This document shows positions 1-7,040 of a stretch of DNA of 8,102 nt, in pieces. The translations under genes were made by a program, and so were the position numbers. The stretch comes from an uncultured bacterium (lineage in GTDB: Bacteria > Hydrogenedentota > Hydrogenedentia > Hydrogenedentales > CAITNO01), in assembly GCA_937923585.1 (NCBI GenBank), contig CALDSM010000735.1, forward strand, positions 1-8,102, read 5' to 3'. The notes under the pieces are model-generated. The model saw only the letters and a program-made list of their open reading frames with translations, was not told where the DNA came from and searched no databases. The first letter of the stretch is position 1. Each line of letters opens with the position of its first letter.

Positions 1-47
1 CGCCGCCAGTCCCGCGACCGACGCCAGCACGATCCCAACACGGCGGC

Positions 48-839
48 GTGGGCGGGCGTGCAAAACAGACAAACGGACACGTTGCCGGAGTCTTCCTCCT
101 GCTGCTCGGTCTCGGATTTCTCCTGACCGCTTGCGGCACCCCTGTCACGGCGGCCCCCGCGCCCAGGGCGGAGGACTGGTGGCAGCAACGCTTCAACGCC
201 ATGAATGAACGGGTCCGCCAGGGCAATGTTGGCATGATTTTCATGGGCGACTCGATCACCCACGGATGGGAAGGGGCGGGCGCTTCGGTCTGGAACACCT
301 ACTATGCGGGCAGAAATGCGGTCAACCTGGGCATCGGCGGGGACCGCACGCAGGAGGTGCTCTGGCGGCTGGATAACGGAAACGTTGACGGCATTTCACC
401 CAGGGTCGCGGTGGTACACATCGGCACCAACAACCTCCAGAACACGGCGCGGGAGATCGCATTGGGCGTCGAGGCGGTGGTGAAGACGCTGCGGTGCAAG
501 CTGCCGACAACGCGGATATTGCTGCTGGCCATTTTCCCGCGCGGAGACGTCGGGGAGGAATACCGGCAGAGGCTGGAGGACGCCTCGGCCCGTTTCTCCA
601 GGCTGGCCTGCGACCCGATGGTAGACTACATGGACATCGGTTCGGTGTTCCTCGACGCGAACGGGGTGCTGCCGCGAAGCATCATGCCCGATTTGCTCCA
701 TCTCAGCGAGGAGGGCTATCAGCGCTGGGCTGACGCCATTGAACCCCGCATTGCCGACCTGCTGGCCGGAAAAGAGAGCGCAATCCGGCCGGGGACGGCG
801 GGGCTTTCGGGCCTGTTCTGGGAGTCGTTCTTGCAGTGA
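48..839 (+). CDS. SGNH/GDSL-family hydrolase, predicted lipoprotein
   Basis: Predicted secreted esterase or acylhydrolase, 263 aa, exported and lipid-anchored. Residues 1-29 form a lipoprotein signal: a basic start (R4, K6), a leucine-rich core, and lipobox LTAC with C29 as the lipidated cysteine. The SGNH blocks follow in order: GDS with nucleophile S69, the glycine block around GIGGD (95-99), GTNN (126-129) supplying the oxyanion-hole Asn, and DLLH with D215 and H218 completing the triad. The layout resembles the PAF-acetylhydrolase-like branch of the superfamily; the substrate cannot be read from sequence. The GTG start at 48 is chosen because it places the signal peptide correctly, but the frame stays open to the left edge and no clear Shine-Dalgarno is visible, so the start is uncertain. 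About 25 residues follow the catalytic domain. The gene is separated from the downstream cluster by 286 bases holding a repeat and a candidate promoter, so it is probably transcribed separately. Confidence 0.88.
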   Translation: MGGRAKQTNGHVAGVFLLLLGLGFLLTACGTPVTAAPAPRAEDWWQQRFNAMNERVRQGNVGMIFMGDSITHGWEGAGASVWNTYYAGRNAVNLGIGGDRTQEVLWRLDNGNVDGISPRVAVVHIGTNNLQNTAREIALGVEAVVKTLRCKLPTTRILLLAIFPRGDVGEEYRQRLEDASARFSRLACDPMVDYMDIGSVFLDANGVLPRSIMPDLLHLSEEGYQRWADAIEPRIADLLAGKESAIRPGTAGLSGLFWESFLQ

Positions 840-935
840 GGGTGTTCGGACGTCAGGGCAGATCAAGCGACACACACCCCTGCAGGATGGAAGAAGCAAA
901 CTTTTTCAGAGTTGAAGCGCGGAGAGGAGATGCCG

Positions 936-1020
936 ACTACCCGGGGTAGGTGTGCGGCTCCGCTTCGCTCCGCCTCCCGCCAACCCCGGGCTTATATGTC
1001 CATCGGCTGTGCCGGGGCAG
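936..1020. repeat. GC-rich palindromic intergenic element
   Basis: A perfect 8-base inverted pair, CCCGGGGT at 940-947 and ACCCCGGG at 983-990, encloses a 35-base loop rich in CGCTCCGC-like words. It is followed by a TTATATGTCC stretch and a GGGGC-containing tail. The AACCCCGGGCT word (982-992) recurs at 7292-7302 within another hairpin, so the two look like members of one dispersed repeat class. An extended reading frame of the downstream amidase gene passes through this element, which argues against translation starting there. Confidence 0.6.
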
Positions 1021-1025
1021 GCCGT

Positions 1026-1058
1026 TTGGACGCTTTGGCCCGCATCGGTTACTATAGT
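1026..1058 (+). promoter_or_regulatory. Candidate promoter for the amidase-tsaD cluster
   Basis: An AT-richer patch in otherwise GC-rich DNA holds TTGGAC (1026-1031) as a weak -35 and TACTAT (1050-1055) as a -10, with an 18-base spacer. An overlapping TATAGT at 1053-1058 is a better -10 match but gives a 21-base spacer. The expected transcript start would lie about 60 bases ahead of the GTG at 1126. It is the only plausible promoter seen between the lipoprotein gene and the cluster; the matches are modest and the sigma factor is assumed. Confidence 0.35.
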
Positions 1059-1113
1059 GCGGCCGGTTCGCGCGGCGGACCGTTTTGCTGTGCAATCATC
1101 CCGAACAACCATC

Positions 1114-1120
1114 GGCAGGG
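1114..1120 (+). promoter_or_regulatory. Ribosome binding site deciding the amidase start
   Basis: GGCAGGG lies 5 bases ahead of the GTG at 1126. Translation from that GTG immediately yields a signal-peptide-like N-terminus. No comparable site precedes the longer in-frame GTG at 952, which lies inside the palindromic element. Confidence 0.55.
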
Positions 1121-1125
1121 CAACA

Positions 1126-2349
1126 GTGCATCCCCAAATCCGACTCCATATCATGGTGTACCTCGCGGGCACCCTTTGCTGGAGCTTGACGGCCGCAGGC
1201 CAGGAAAGCGCACAGTTCACCGGGGAGGTGGGCGGTGAAGCCCTGCGCGCGAGCGCCACGCTCAAGACCTACCAGAATGTGCCCTATGTGTCGCTCAGCC
1301 AGCTTGCGGAGCAGATGGGCGGCAAGACCCGGCTCAACGGGCCCAAAGTGGAGGTGTCGCTGGGCGGCGCGAAGGCGGTTGCCGGCATCAACGACACGGC
1401 CGTGGCTGCGGGGCAGGTGCAGTTTGTGCTGGCGCATCCGGTGGTGACCGAATACGAAAACGCCTACATCTCCGTCGAGGATGCGGCCAAATTCTTCGAG
1501 CAGAGTTTTCAGATTGCCCTGACGCAAAGCGATCCCGCCCCGGCGGGCGGGTCCCTTGCGCCTTCCACGCCGGAAGAGGCGACGCCAGAGACGGCGGACC
1601 CGGCCGCACCGGCCCAAACGCCGGAACTGCCCCCTCCCCCGGCCCCTGCCGTGCCTTCGGCGGAACCGTCTCCGGAGGCCCCTCCGATCGCCACGCCGGA
1701 GCCAACGCCCGCTGCCGCCCCTGCGCCCCCGGCCGCCGCACAGGCGGCGATGCCCAAGGGGCCGGTCAGGTCTGTCGCGGTGGATGCGGGACACGGCGGC
1801 GGCGATACGGGCACGATGGGCCCCAACGGAACGGCGGAGAAAGCCATCACCGCCGCCATGGCCGCCCGTTTTCAGAAGACCCTTGCGGAAGGGGGGGCGC
1901 TTTCGGCCACGCTGACCCGCAAGGAAGACCGGGAAAGTTCCGTCACTGACCGCGTGTCCGCCGCCTCCGCGCAATCCGCCGGACTGCTGGTGAGCCTGCA
2001 CGCCGGCGCGGCGCTTTCGCCGCAGGCACCGCTGATCCAGATTTACCATGCGCCCGTTCCAGCCGAGGGCGGGGATTTGGCGGCCTGCGCCACCCGCGCG
2101 AAGGCGATCGCCGATGCCATGGCCAAGGCGCTGGCAACGGGCGACGATGCCCCCGCGGTGGTGGTGCGGGCGGTGCCGCTGCGCCTGCAAACCGCGGCGA
2201 AGATGCCCTGCCTGCTGGTGGAACTGGGTTTGCTGAACCAAGCCGACGGCGAAGCCATGCTCCTTGCGGAAGAGCAGCGCGACGCGTTGGCGGACCGCAT
2301 GGCAAGAGCACTGGCGGCGGCGGTGGCCGAGGTCAACGGCCAACATTGA
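1126..2349 (+). CDS. N-acetylmuramoyl-L-alanine amidase (Amidase_3) with N-terminal beta-rich domain
   Basis: Predicted periplasmic zinc amidase that cuts the bond between N-acetylmuramic acid and L-alanine in peptidoglycan, used in cell separation and wall turnover; 407 aa. A signal peptide spans about residues 1-26 (hydrophobic run ending TAAG). Residues 30-130 resemble the copper-amine-oxidase N-terminal-like domain often fused to such amidases (motif VPYVSLSQLAEQMGG). A Pro/Ala/Glu-rich linker covers about 137-210. The Amidase_3 domain covers about 213-405 with its zinc and catalytic residues: H223 in DAGHGG, E238 in TAEKAIT, H292 in VSLHAG and E366 in LLVELG. The usual SIHAN is SLHAG here, but all four key residues are kept. 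GTG 1126 is preferred over GTG 952 because of the Shine-Dalgarno and signal peptide; the longer form would add 58 residues without a signal peptide at its front. First gene of the cluster; its stop overlaps the next gene's ribosome binding site. Confidence 0.9.
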   Translation: MHPQIRLHIMVYLAGTLCWSLTAAGQESAQFTGEVGGEALRASATLKTYQNVPYVSLSQLAEQMGGKTRLNGPKVEVSLGGAKAVAGINDTAVAAGQVQFVLAHPVVTEYENAYISVEDAAKFFEQSFQIALTQSDPAPAGGSLAPSTPEEATPETADPAAPAQTPELPPPPAPAVPSAEPSPEAPPIATPEPTPAAAPAPPAAAQAAMPKGPVRSVAVDAGHGGGDTGTMGPNGTAEKAITAAMAARFQKTLAEGGALSATLTRKEDRESSVTDRVSAASAQSAGLLVSLHAGAALSPQAPLIQIYHAPVPAEGGDLAACATRAKAIADAMAKALATGDDAPAVVVRAVPLRLQTAAKMPCLLVELGLLNQADGEAMLLAEEQRDALADRMARALAAAVAEVNGQH

Positions 2350-2359
2350 GGACACGGGC

Positions 2360-3028
2360 GTGAGTTATTACACCAGAAAGCGCATTCTTACCCGGCTGGG
2401 GCTGGCGGTGTGGGCCATGGCCACGCTGGTCCTCTGCTTCGTCATCGTGATGCTGGTGAACGAGATGCTGCGCAACGGACAGTCGCCGCTGGCCTCCTTC
2501 CAAAGCGAAGCGCCCGCTGGCGACAAAGCCGCCCCCGCCAAACCGCAAAGCGCGGGACCGGCGGGCACCAGGGAGATTCAGCTTTACTTCTCGGGCGACA
2601 ACGGGAAGGGGCTTGCAGGGTTGCCGACCACGATTGAGTTCTCGGGCAGCACGGTGGAGAACTGCCGCCGCGCCATAGCCGGTCTGATCGAAGGCCCGCG
2701 GCAGGGCGGGTTTTCGCCGATACTTCCCAACAACACCCGCCTGCGGGGGTTGTACCTGCTGGACTCGGGCGAACTGGTGGTGGATTTCTCCAACGAGGTG
2801 GCGCTGGCCCACGCGCGCATCAAGAGCGCGGGCATGGAGGGCATGCTCATTTGCGGCCTGGTGGCCACGGTCACGCAACCCGCGCTCCAGGGGCAGGATC
2901 AGGCGGTGGTCAAACAGGTGCGTTTCCTGGTCGAGGGCGCGCCGCCAACGGACGGATTCCCGGCGCATGCGGACCTCAGCCAGCCCGTCCTCCCCGACCC
3001 CGGCTGGATTCAGGCGGCGACGGGATGA
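2360..3028 (+). CDS. GerMN (sporulation/spore germination) domain membrane protein
   Basis: A 222-aa protein with a short basic cytoplasmic N-terminus, one membrane segment at about 14-34, an Ala/Pro-rich spacer (48-70) and a GerMN domain at about 71-195. Domain hallmarks visible are the REIQLYF strand, the EGPRQGGFSPILPNNTRL stretch (111-128) and ELVVDFSNE (138-146). A Pro-rich tail follows. GerM was named in Bacillus spore germination, but the domain is widespread in non-sporulating bacteria, commonly beside peptidoglycan amidases; its biochemical role is unknown. GTG at 2360 is the start because GAGG at 2348-2351, overlapping the amidase stop, sits 8 bases upstream and the membrane segment follows at once. 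The gap from the amidase stop is 10 bases. Its stop overlaps the murI start (ATGA, 3025-3028), implying coupled translation. It probably sits in the inner membrane facing the periplasm, acting with the amidase (inference from position). Confidence 0.85.
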   Translation: MSYYTRKRILTRLGLAVWAMATLVLCFVIVMLVNEMLRNGQSPLASFQSEAPAGDKAAPAKPQSAGPAGTREIQLYFSGDNGKGLAGLPTTIEFSGSTVENCRRAIAGLIEGPRQGGFSPILPNNTRLRGLYLLDSGELVVDFSNEVALAHARIKSAGMEGMLICGLVATVTQPALQGQDQAVVKQVRFLVEGAPPTDGFPAHADLSQPVLPDPGWIQAATG

Positions 3029-3846
3029 CGCGCGCGCAGGCGGCCGGGCAGGCCATCGGCATTTTCGACTCCGGCGTGGGCGGGCTCACGGTGCTCAAGC
3101 GCATCGCACAACGGCTGCCCCACGAGCATCTCTGCTATCTCGGCGACACGGCCCGCGTCCCCTACGGCACCAAATCGGCGGACACGGTCATCCGTTACGC
3201 CCGTTCGTGCGCGGCACGGCTTACGGAACGCGGCATCAAACTGCTGGTGGTGGCCTGCAACACGGCTTCGGCCTACGCGCTCGAAACGCTCGCCGGGGAA
3301 CTGCCCGTGCCGGTGGTGGGCGTGGTGGAACCGGGCGCACGCGCGGCCGTGAGCCGCAGCAAGAACGGCCGGATCGGCGTGATCGGCACCGCGGGCACCG
3401 TGGCCAGCGGCGCGTACCCGCGCGCCATCGCGGCGCTTGACCCGGACATTTGCGTTTTTTCCAAGGCCTGCCCGCTCTTCGTGCCGCTGGCGGAGGAGGG
3501 CTGGATCCGGGGAGAACTGCCCCGGACCGTGGCCCGCACCTACCTTGCGGAACTGGACGCCAGGGGCATTGACACGCTGGTGCTCGGCTGCACGCACTAT
3601 CCGCTACTGCGCGGCCCGATTGCCCATGCGGCCGGACCGCAGGTGCGGCTGGTGGACAGCGCCCAAGAGACGGCCCGGGCCGTGGAGACAACGCTGCGGG
3701 AGTCGGATCTGCTGCGCCGGGCATCCACCGCGGGCAGGCACCGGTTCCTCGTGAGCGATTCCCCCGCGAGTTTCGCGAAGGTGGGCTCCCGGTTTCTGGG
3801 ACATGCCCTGGCGGGCGTGGAGTGGGTGGATGTGCAGACGGGCTAA
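3025..3846 (+). CDS. murI: Glutamate racemase
   Basis: Converts L-glutamate to D-glutamate in the cytoplasm, supplying the D-Glu of the peptidoglycan stem peptide (added by MurD). The protein has 273 aa, normal for the family. All signature motifs are present: FDSGVGG (14-20), with D15 and S16 binding substrate; GDTARVPYG (40-48); VACNTAS with catalytic C78; and GCTHYP with the second catalytic cysteine C189 followed by H191. The two-cysteine, cofactor-independent mechanism is therefore intact. The ATG at 3025 overlaps the GerMN stop by four bases and puts IGIFDSG near the N-terminus, as is typical; the Shine-Dalgarno is weak (GGCGGCGACGGG region), so translation is probably coupled to the upstream gene. 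Its place between wall-remodelling genes fits a wall-synthesis role. Confidence 0.97.
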   Translation: MTRAQAAGQAIGIFDSGVGGLTVLKRIAQRLPHEHLCYLGDTARVPYGTKSADTVIRYARSCAARLTERGIKLLVVACNTASAYALETLAGELPVPVVGVVEPGARAAVSRSKNGRIGVIGTAGTVASGAYPRAIAALDPDICVFSKACPLFVPLAEEGWIRGELPRTVARTYLAELDARGIDTLVLGCTHYPLLRGPIAHAAGPQVRLVDSAQETARAVETTLRESDLLRRASTAGRHRFLVSDSPASFAKVGSRFLGHALAGVEWVDVQTG

Positions 3847-3888
3847 CACGGGCCCACGGCACGCCGGATTGGGAACGGACCTCCGGTA

Positions 3889-5730
3889 ATGAAGCGCAAC
3901 CGCAACCAGAAGAAGCCAAAGAAACCGGCAGCGCGGCCGCCCGCGCCACCCTCCCCCCAGCAGTGGCAGCCCCGAAAAGCAGGGAGCGGTTTTGAAGCCC
4001 ATCATGTTTTGGCCTTGCTGTTGGTCCTGGTCCTGTTGATTATTCTGGGGGGCACCGCGCGGATGATCTGGCAACAGTGGCAGACGGTGCCGCCTCCCGT
4101 TGCCGAAGCGCCCGCACCCCCACCGAAAACGGTCCCTGATGCCGTGCCCCCGCAAGCATCCCTGCCCGCCGCCGTCCCCCCCGCACCCAAACCACCTGCC
4201 CCTCCCCCGCTTCCCGCGCTTCCGGCCGTGGCGGATGACACGATTGACCGCGCGTTGGCGGACAGCGGCGTCCCGGCGAACCATGCAAAGCGGACTTGGT
4301 CGGAGACCCGCAGCGATGCGCAGGGAAACTGGCAGTATCATGGTTACGAAGTGACGCTTCCTCCCGGGCTGACCTGGCCCGCAGTGCGCTCCCTGCTGGT
4401 GTCGCATCTGTCGGGAAAACGCCTGAGTTTACTGGAGGAACGCAATGCCGAGTCCGGCACGACACGCATTCGCGTGGCCCAGCAAAGCCGGATCATCGCC
4501 GAGGCCGTCATCCGTCCGTCGGAGCCTGTTCCTGAGAAGGTGGTGTCCAACTTGAAGGGTAGTGACCCCTCCATGGACGAAGATCAGCCTGAACAAAAAG
4601 ATACAAACAAACAAATAGAGAATCAAGCCGACGAAAACTACTCCACGCCGAAAGGGGTAGCCTTGGCACAGAACAGCCCAGAGACCGTTCCGCCCAAGGG
4701 TACAGCGTTGTTGCCCGCGCCAGAACAAACAGAAACAACGGAACAAAAAAAGATACAAACGTCTATTCCGGCGTCAGAGGCTGGGCCAGTGCCGAATCCC
4801 GCGCCACCGCCACCGCACACACCCGCTCCCGCACCGCCGCCGTCATCGGCCCCCGTACTGGTACCCTCGACTCCGCCCGTACAGGAACTTCCCCCCGCCT
4901 CCGCAACGGAACCTGTGGTGGACCCAGCCCCTCCCCCCCAGGATTCCCAGGATGCGAAATCCGCAGACAGTCCTGTGCCCGTGGTCGAGGCCGCCGCTGC
5001 CCCGGAACAGGCCCCGATGGAACAGCCCGCGCCGGAGGAGAAGATGCTGGTCGCGTCCGCGAAGGACGGCAGGCCGCGGGTGGCGGTGATTCTGGATGAC
5101 GGGGGCTATGGCGGGCAGGACACGGAACGGGCACTGTCCCTGGACCCGAAGGTGACCCTTTCCATACTGCCCAACACGCCTGCGGCGCGGAGCACGGCGG
5201 AGCGGGCCGTCCAGAAGGGGTTCGAGGTAATGCTGCACATGCCGATGGAAACGGCGGTCCGGGGTATCCGTGCGGTGGGGGGCCAGTTGGACACGGGCAT
5301 GACCCGTGACACGATTCACCGGCTGACGCTGGAGGCACTGGCGCAGGTGCCGGGTGCCAAAGGGGTAAATTACCACACCGGCGGAAAGTTCATTCAGGAC
5401 AGGAAACGCACCCAGTGGTTCATGGAAGTGGTGCGGGACCAGCGGCTGTACTTCGTGGACAGCATGACGAACGCGCGCTCCGCCGGACATGCCGCCGCAG
5501 CGGCGCTGGGTGTGCGCAACGCCGACCGCGACGTGTTTCTGGACAACCAAAACGCGCCGGAGTATATTCGACGCCAGTTTGCGCAGCTTGAGGACCGGGC
5601 GAAGGAGCGCGGAGCGGCCGTCGGGATCGGCCATTTCCGGCGCAGCACCATATCGGTGCTTCATGAACTGCTGCCGAAGCTGCGCGCGCACGGGATTGAA
5701 CTCGTCCACGTATCGGAGCTGCTCCCATGA
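3889..5730 (+). CDS. Membrane-anchored divergent polysaccharide deacetylase (YibQ/DUF610 type)
   Basis: A 613-aa envelope protein. In order: a basic Lys/Pro-rich cytoplasmic N-terminus (1-37), a membrane segment (about 38-58), a Pro-rich spacer (67-113), a small folded domain (about 115-212, starting DDTIDRALADSGV), a long linker (213-390) that is first polar and Lys/Gln/Thr-rich and then Pro/Ala-rich, and a divergent polysaccharide deacetylase domain (about 394-613). Domain motifs are VAVILDDGGYGG (DD at 403-404), LHMPME (449-454), GVNYHTGGKF (492-501), YFVDS (521-525), FLDN (550-553) and GIGH (579-582). The family usually reads NNHMGS and IGHP at two of these sites, so some active-site edges differ here; whether YibQ-type proteins are active deacetylases is unsettled. 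The family is much longer here than usual because of the linkers. ATG 3889 follows murI by 42 bases with only a weak ribosome site (GGAACGGA at 3872-3879). The stop overlaps tsaD by four bases. Confidence 0.87.
   Translation: MKRNRNQKKPKKPAARPPAPPSPQQWQPRKAGSGFEAHHVLALLLVLVLLIILGGTARMIWQQWQTVPPPVAEAPAPPPKTVPDAVPPQASLPAAVPPAPKPPAPPPLPALPAVADDTIDRALADSGVPANHAKRTWSETRSDAQGNWQYHGYEVTLPPGLTWPAVRSLLVSHLSGKRLSLLEERNAESGTTRIRVAQQSRIIAEAVIRPSEPVPEKVVSNLKGSDPSMDEDQPEQKDTNKQIENQADENYSTPKGVALAQNSPETVPPKGTALLPAPEQTETTEQKKIQTSIPASEAGPVPNPAPPPPHTPAPAPPPSSAPVLVPSTPPVQELPPASATEPVVDPAPPPQDSQDAKSADSPVPVVEAAAAPEQAPMEQPAPEEKMLVASAKDGRPRVAVILDDGGYGGQDTERALSLDPKVTLSILPNTPAARSTAERAVQKGFEVMLHMPMETAVRGIRAVGGQLDTGMTRDTIHRLTLEALAQVPGAKGVNYHTGGKFIQDRKRTQWFMEVVRDQRLYFVDSMTNARSAGHAAAAALGVRNADRDVFLDNQNAPEYIRRQFAQLEDRAKERGAAVGIGHFRRSTISVLHELLPKLRAHGIELVHVSELLP
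5715..5718 (+). promoter_or_regulatory. tsaD ribosome binding site inside the upstream gene
   Basis: GGAG lies 8 bases ahead of the tsaD ATG (5727), within the last codons of the deacetylase-like gene. Together with the ATGA stop/start overlap it indicates re-initiation or coupled translation. Confidence 0.6.
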
Positions 5731-6731
5731 GTGTTGTGCTTGGCATTGAATCTTCCTGCGATGAAACCGGCGCCGCCGTGGTGGCGGACGGGCGCACGGT
5801 CCTGTCCAACCTTGTCGCGTCGCAAATTGACATCCACCGCGAGTTTGGCGGAGTGGTGCCCGAAATCGCGTCGCGGCAGCACACGAAAATCATCTACCAA
5901 CTGGTGGACGCGGCCCTGCGCGACGCGGGGCTGGAGCGCGGCCCGGACGGGGTCCCGGCGATAGACGCCATTGCGGCGACGCGCGGGCCGGGACTGATGG
6001 GTTCCCTGCTGGTGGGGCTGGGTTTTGCCAAGGCGCTGGCCTATGCGTGGAAGAAGCCCTTTGTCCCCGTACACCACATTGAAGGACACCTGTTTTCGGC
6101 GTTCCTGGGCGACAAGGCACCGGAATTCCCGTATCTTGCACTGGTGGTGAGCGGCGGGCACACGCAGATCATCCACTGCGCCGAACCGCACACCTATGAA
6201 CTGCTGGCCACGACGCGCGATGACGCGGTGGGCGAGTGTTTCGACAAGGTGGCGCGGTTGCTTGGCCTGCCCTATCCGGGGGGACCGTCCATTCAGAAGG
6301 CGGCCCAGGGCGGCAACACGAAGGCCTATGCGTTCCCCCGCGCCATGCAGCGTCAGGACACGCTCGATTTCAGCTACAGCGGACTGAAGACGGCGGTGCT
6401 CTACACCACCCGCGAGAACCCCGGCGCCAATGTGGCCGACCTGGCCGCGAGTTTTCAGGCGGCGGCCGTGGACATGCTGATCCTCAAGACGCGCCTGGCG
6501 CTGGAGCAGACAGGGGCGGAACGGCTGGTGATTGCCGGCGGCGTGGCGGCAAACGCGCTCCTGCGGGAACGGGCGCTGGAACTGCCCGCGGAGGTATTCC
6601 TGCCGCCGTTCAAGTACTGCGTGGACAACGGCGCGATGATCGCCGCCGCGGGGCATTCCCGTTTCGCGCTGGGATTGGCGGGGGAAGGCATGGACGCGGC
6701 GGCGGACCCATCGTTGAAGTTGTGCGGGTAG
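5727..6731 (+). CDS. tsaD: tRNA N6-adenosine threonylcarbamoyltransferase
   Basis: Transfers the threonylcarbamoyl group from threonylcarbamoyl-AMP to A37 of ANN-decoding tRNAs, giving t6A; in bacteria it works with TsaB and TsaE in the cytoplasm. The protein has 334 aa, the usual length. The ASKHA-fold motifs are complete: GIESSCDET (6-14), the GGVVPE stretch (41-46), metal-binding H117 and H121 in HIEGH, VSGGHT (141-146), the DDAVGECFDK segment (165-174), LPYPGGP (181-187), FSYSGLKTAV (215-224), GGVAAN (271-276) and metal-binding D300 in VDNGAM. Start ATG 5727 is supported by GGAG 8 bases upstream and by the family-typical N-terminus. It is the last gene of the cluster and ends before the repeat-rich convergent region. 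It has no direct functional link to wall metabolism; an essential housekeeping gene at the end of an operon is common. Confidence 0.97.
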   Translation: MSVVLGIESSCDETGAAVVADGRTVLSNLVASQIDIHREFGGVVPEIASRQHTKIIYQLVDAALRDAGLERGPDGVPAIDAIAATRGPGLMGSLLVGLGFAKALAYAWKKPFVPVHHIEGHLFSAFLGDKAPEFPYLALVVSGGHTQIIHCAEPHTYELLATTRDDAVGECFDKVARLLGLPYPGGPSIQKAAQGGNTKAYAFPRAMQRQDTLDFSYSGLKTAVLYTTRENPGANVADLAASFQAAAVDMLILKTRLALEQTGAERLVIAGGVAANALLRERALELPAEVFLPPFKYCVDNGAMIAAAGHSRFALGLAGEGMDAAADPSLKLCG

Positions 6732-6764
6732 AGCGCGGGGGACTGTCGAATTGAGTAGTCTGTC

Positions 6765-6800
6765 CCTGAATTTTCCCCTGAATTTTCCCCTGAATTTCCT
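6765..6800. repeat. Three-copy 12-base tandem repeat
   Basis: CCTGAATTTTCC occurs at 6765-6776 and 6777-6788, with a third copy differing near its end at 6789-6800. It is much more AT-rich than the flanking genes and follows GTCTGTCC, a word echoed by the CTGTCC of the next direct repeat. Confidence 0.9.
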
Positions 6801-6813
6801 AAATCTTTACTTA

Positions 6814-6838
6814 GCCACTGTCCAATGCCACTGTCCAA
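6814..6838. repeat. Two-copy 12-base direct repeat
   Basis: GCCACTGTCCAA is present identically at 6814-6825 and 6827-6838, a 13-base period with a single T between the copies. It lies 13 bases beyond the three-copy tandem repeat. Confidence 0.85.
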
Positions 6839-6925
6839 ACAATGGGGGGAACTTCAAATATCATTACTTCGGAAGCGTCTAAAGTAACATAGCAAACAGA
6901 AGATTTGGAAGGGAAGATAAGACAA

Positions 6926-7002
6926 CGCAGAGGCGCAGGGGACGCAGAGAAGCGCAGAGAAGAAAGAAGATGGAACTACGGAATTCACGGAACCACACGG
7001 AA
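6926..7002. repeat. Degenerate CGCAGAG / CACGGAA repeat tract
   Basis: CGCAGAG occurs at 6926-6932, 6943-6949 and 6953-6959, with a variant CGCAGGG at 6934-6940. It is followed by TACGGAA (6977-6983) and CACGGAA (6986-6992, 6996-7002), spaced 9-10 bases apart. The pattern matches purine-rich intergenic repeats I recall from many environmental bacterial genomes; their function is not known to me. Confidence 0.65.
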
Positions 7003-7040
7003 GAGGACAGGGGCAAGAAGTATGGGTTCTGTCTGACAAA

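Noticed and set aside
840..880. Terminator after the lipoprotein gene
   Set aside because: GGGTGT (840-845) and ACACCC (874-879) can pair, but the loop is 28 bases and no T-tract follows directly.
840..1125. tRNA, riboswitch or small RNA upstream of the amidase
   Set aside because: No cloverleaf, T-loop signature or known aptamer core was visible; the palindromic repeat explains the structure seen.
1096..2355. 419-codon minus-strand reading frame opposite the amidase
   Set aside because: An Arg/Gly-rich shadow frame produced by high GC; the + strand frame has intact Amidase_3 motifs.
2851..3024. N-terminal extension of the racemase
   Set aside because: The upstream in-frame sequence overlaps the GerMN coding region in another frame, and MurI proteins normally begin just before the IGIFDSG motif.
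6737..6766. Terminator directly after tsaD
   Set aside because: Only a 5-base GGGAC/GTCCC stem with an 18-base loop precedes the T-containing repeat; too weak to call.
6765..6800. Possible CRISPR-like array
   Set aside because: The three units are contiguous 12-base copies with no spacers, and no cas genes are present.
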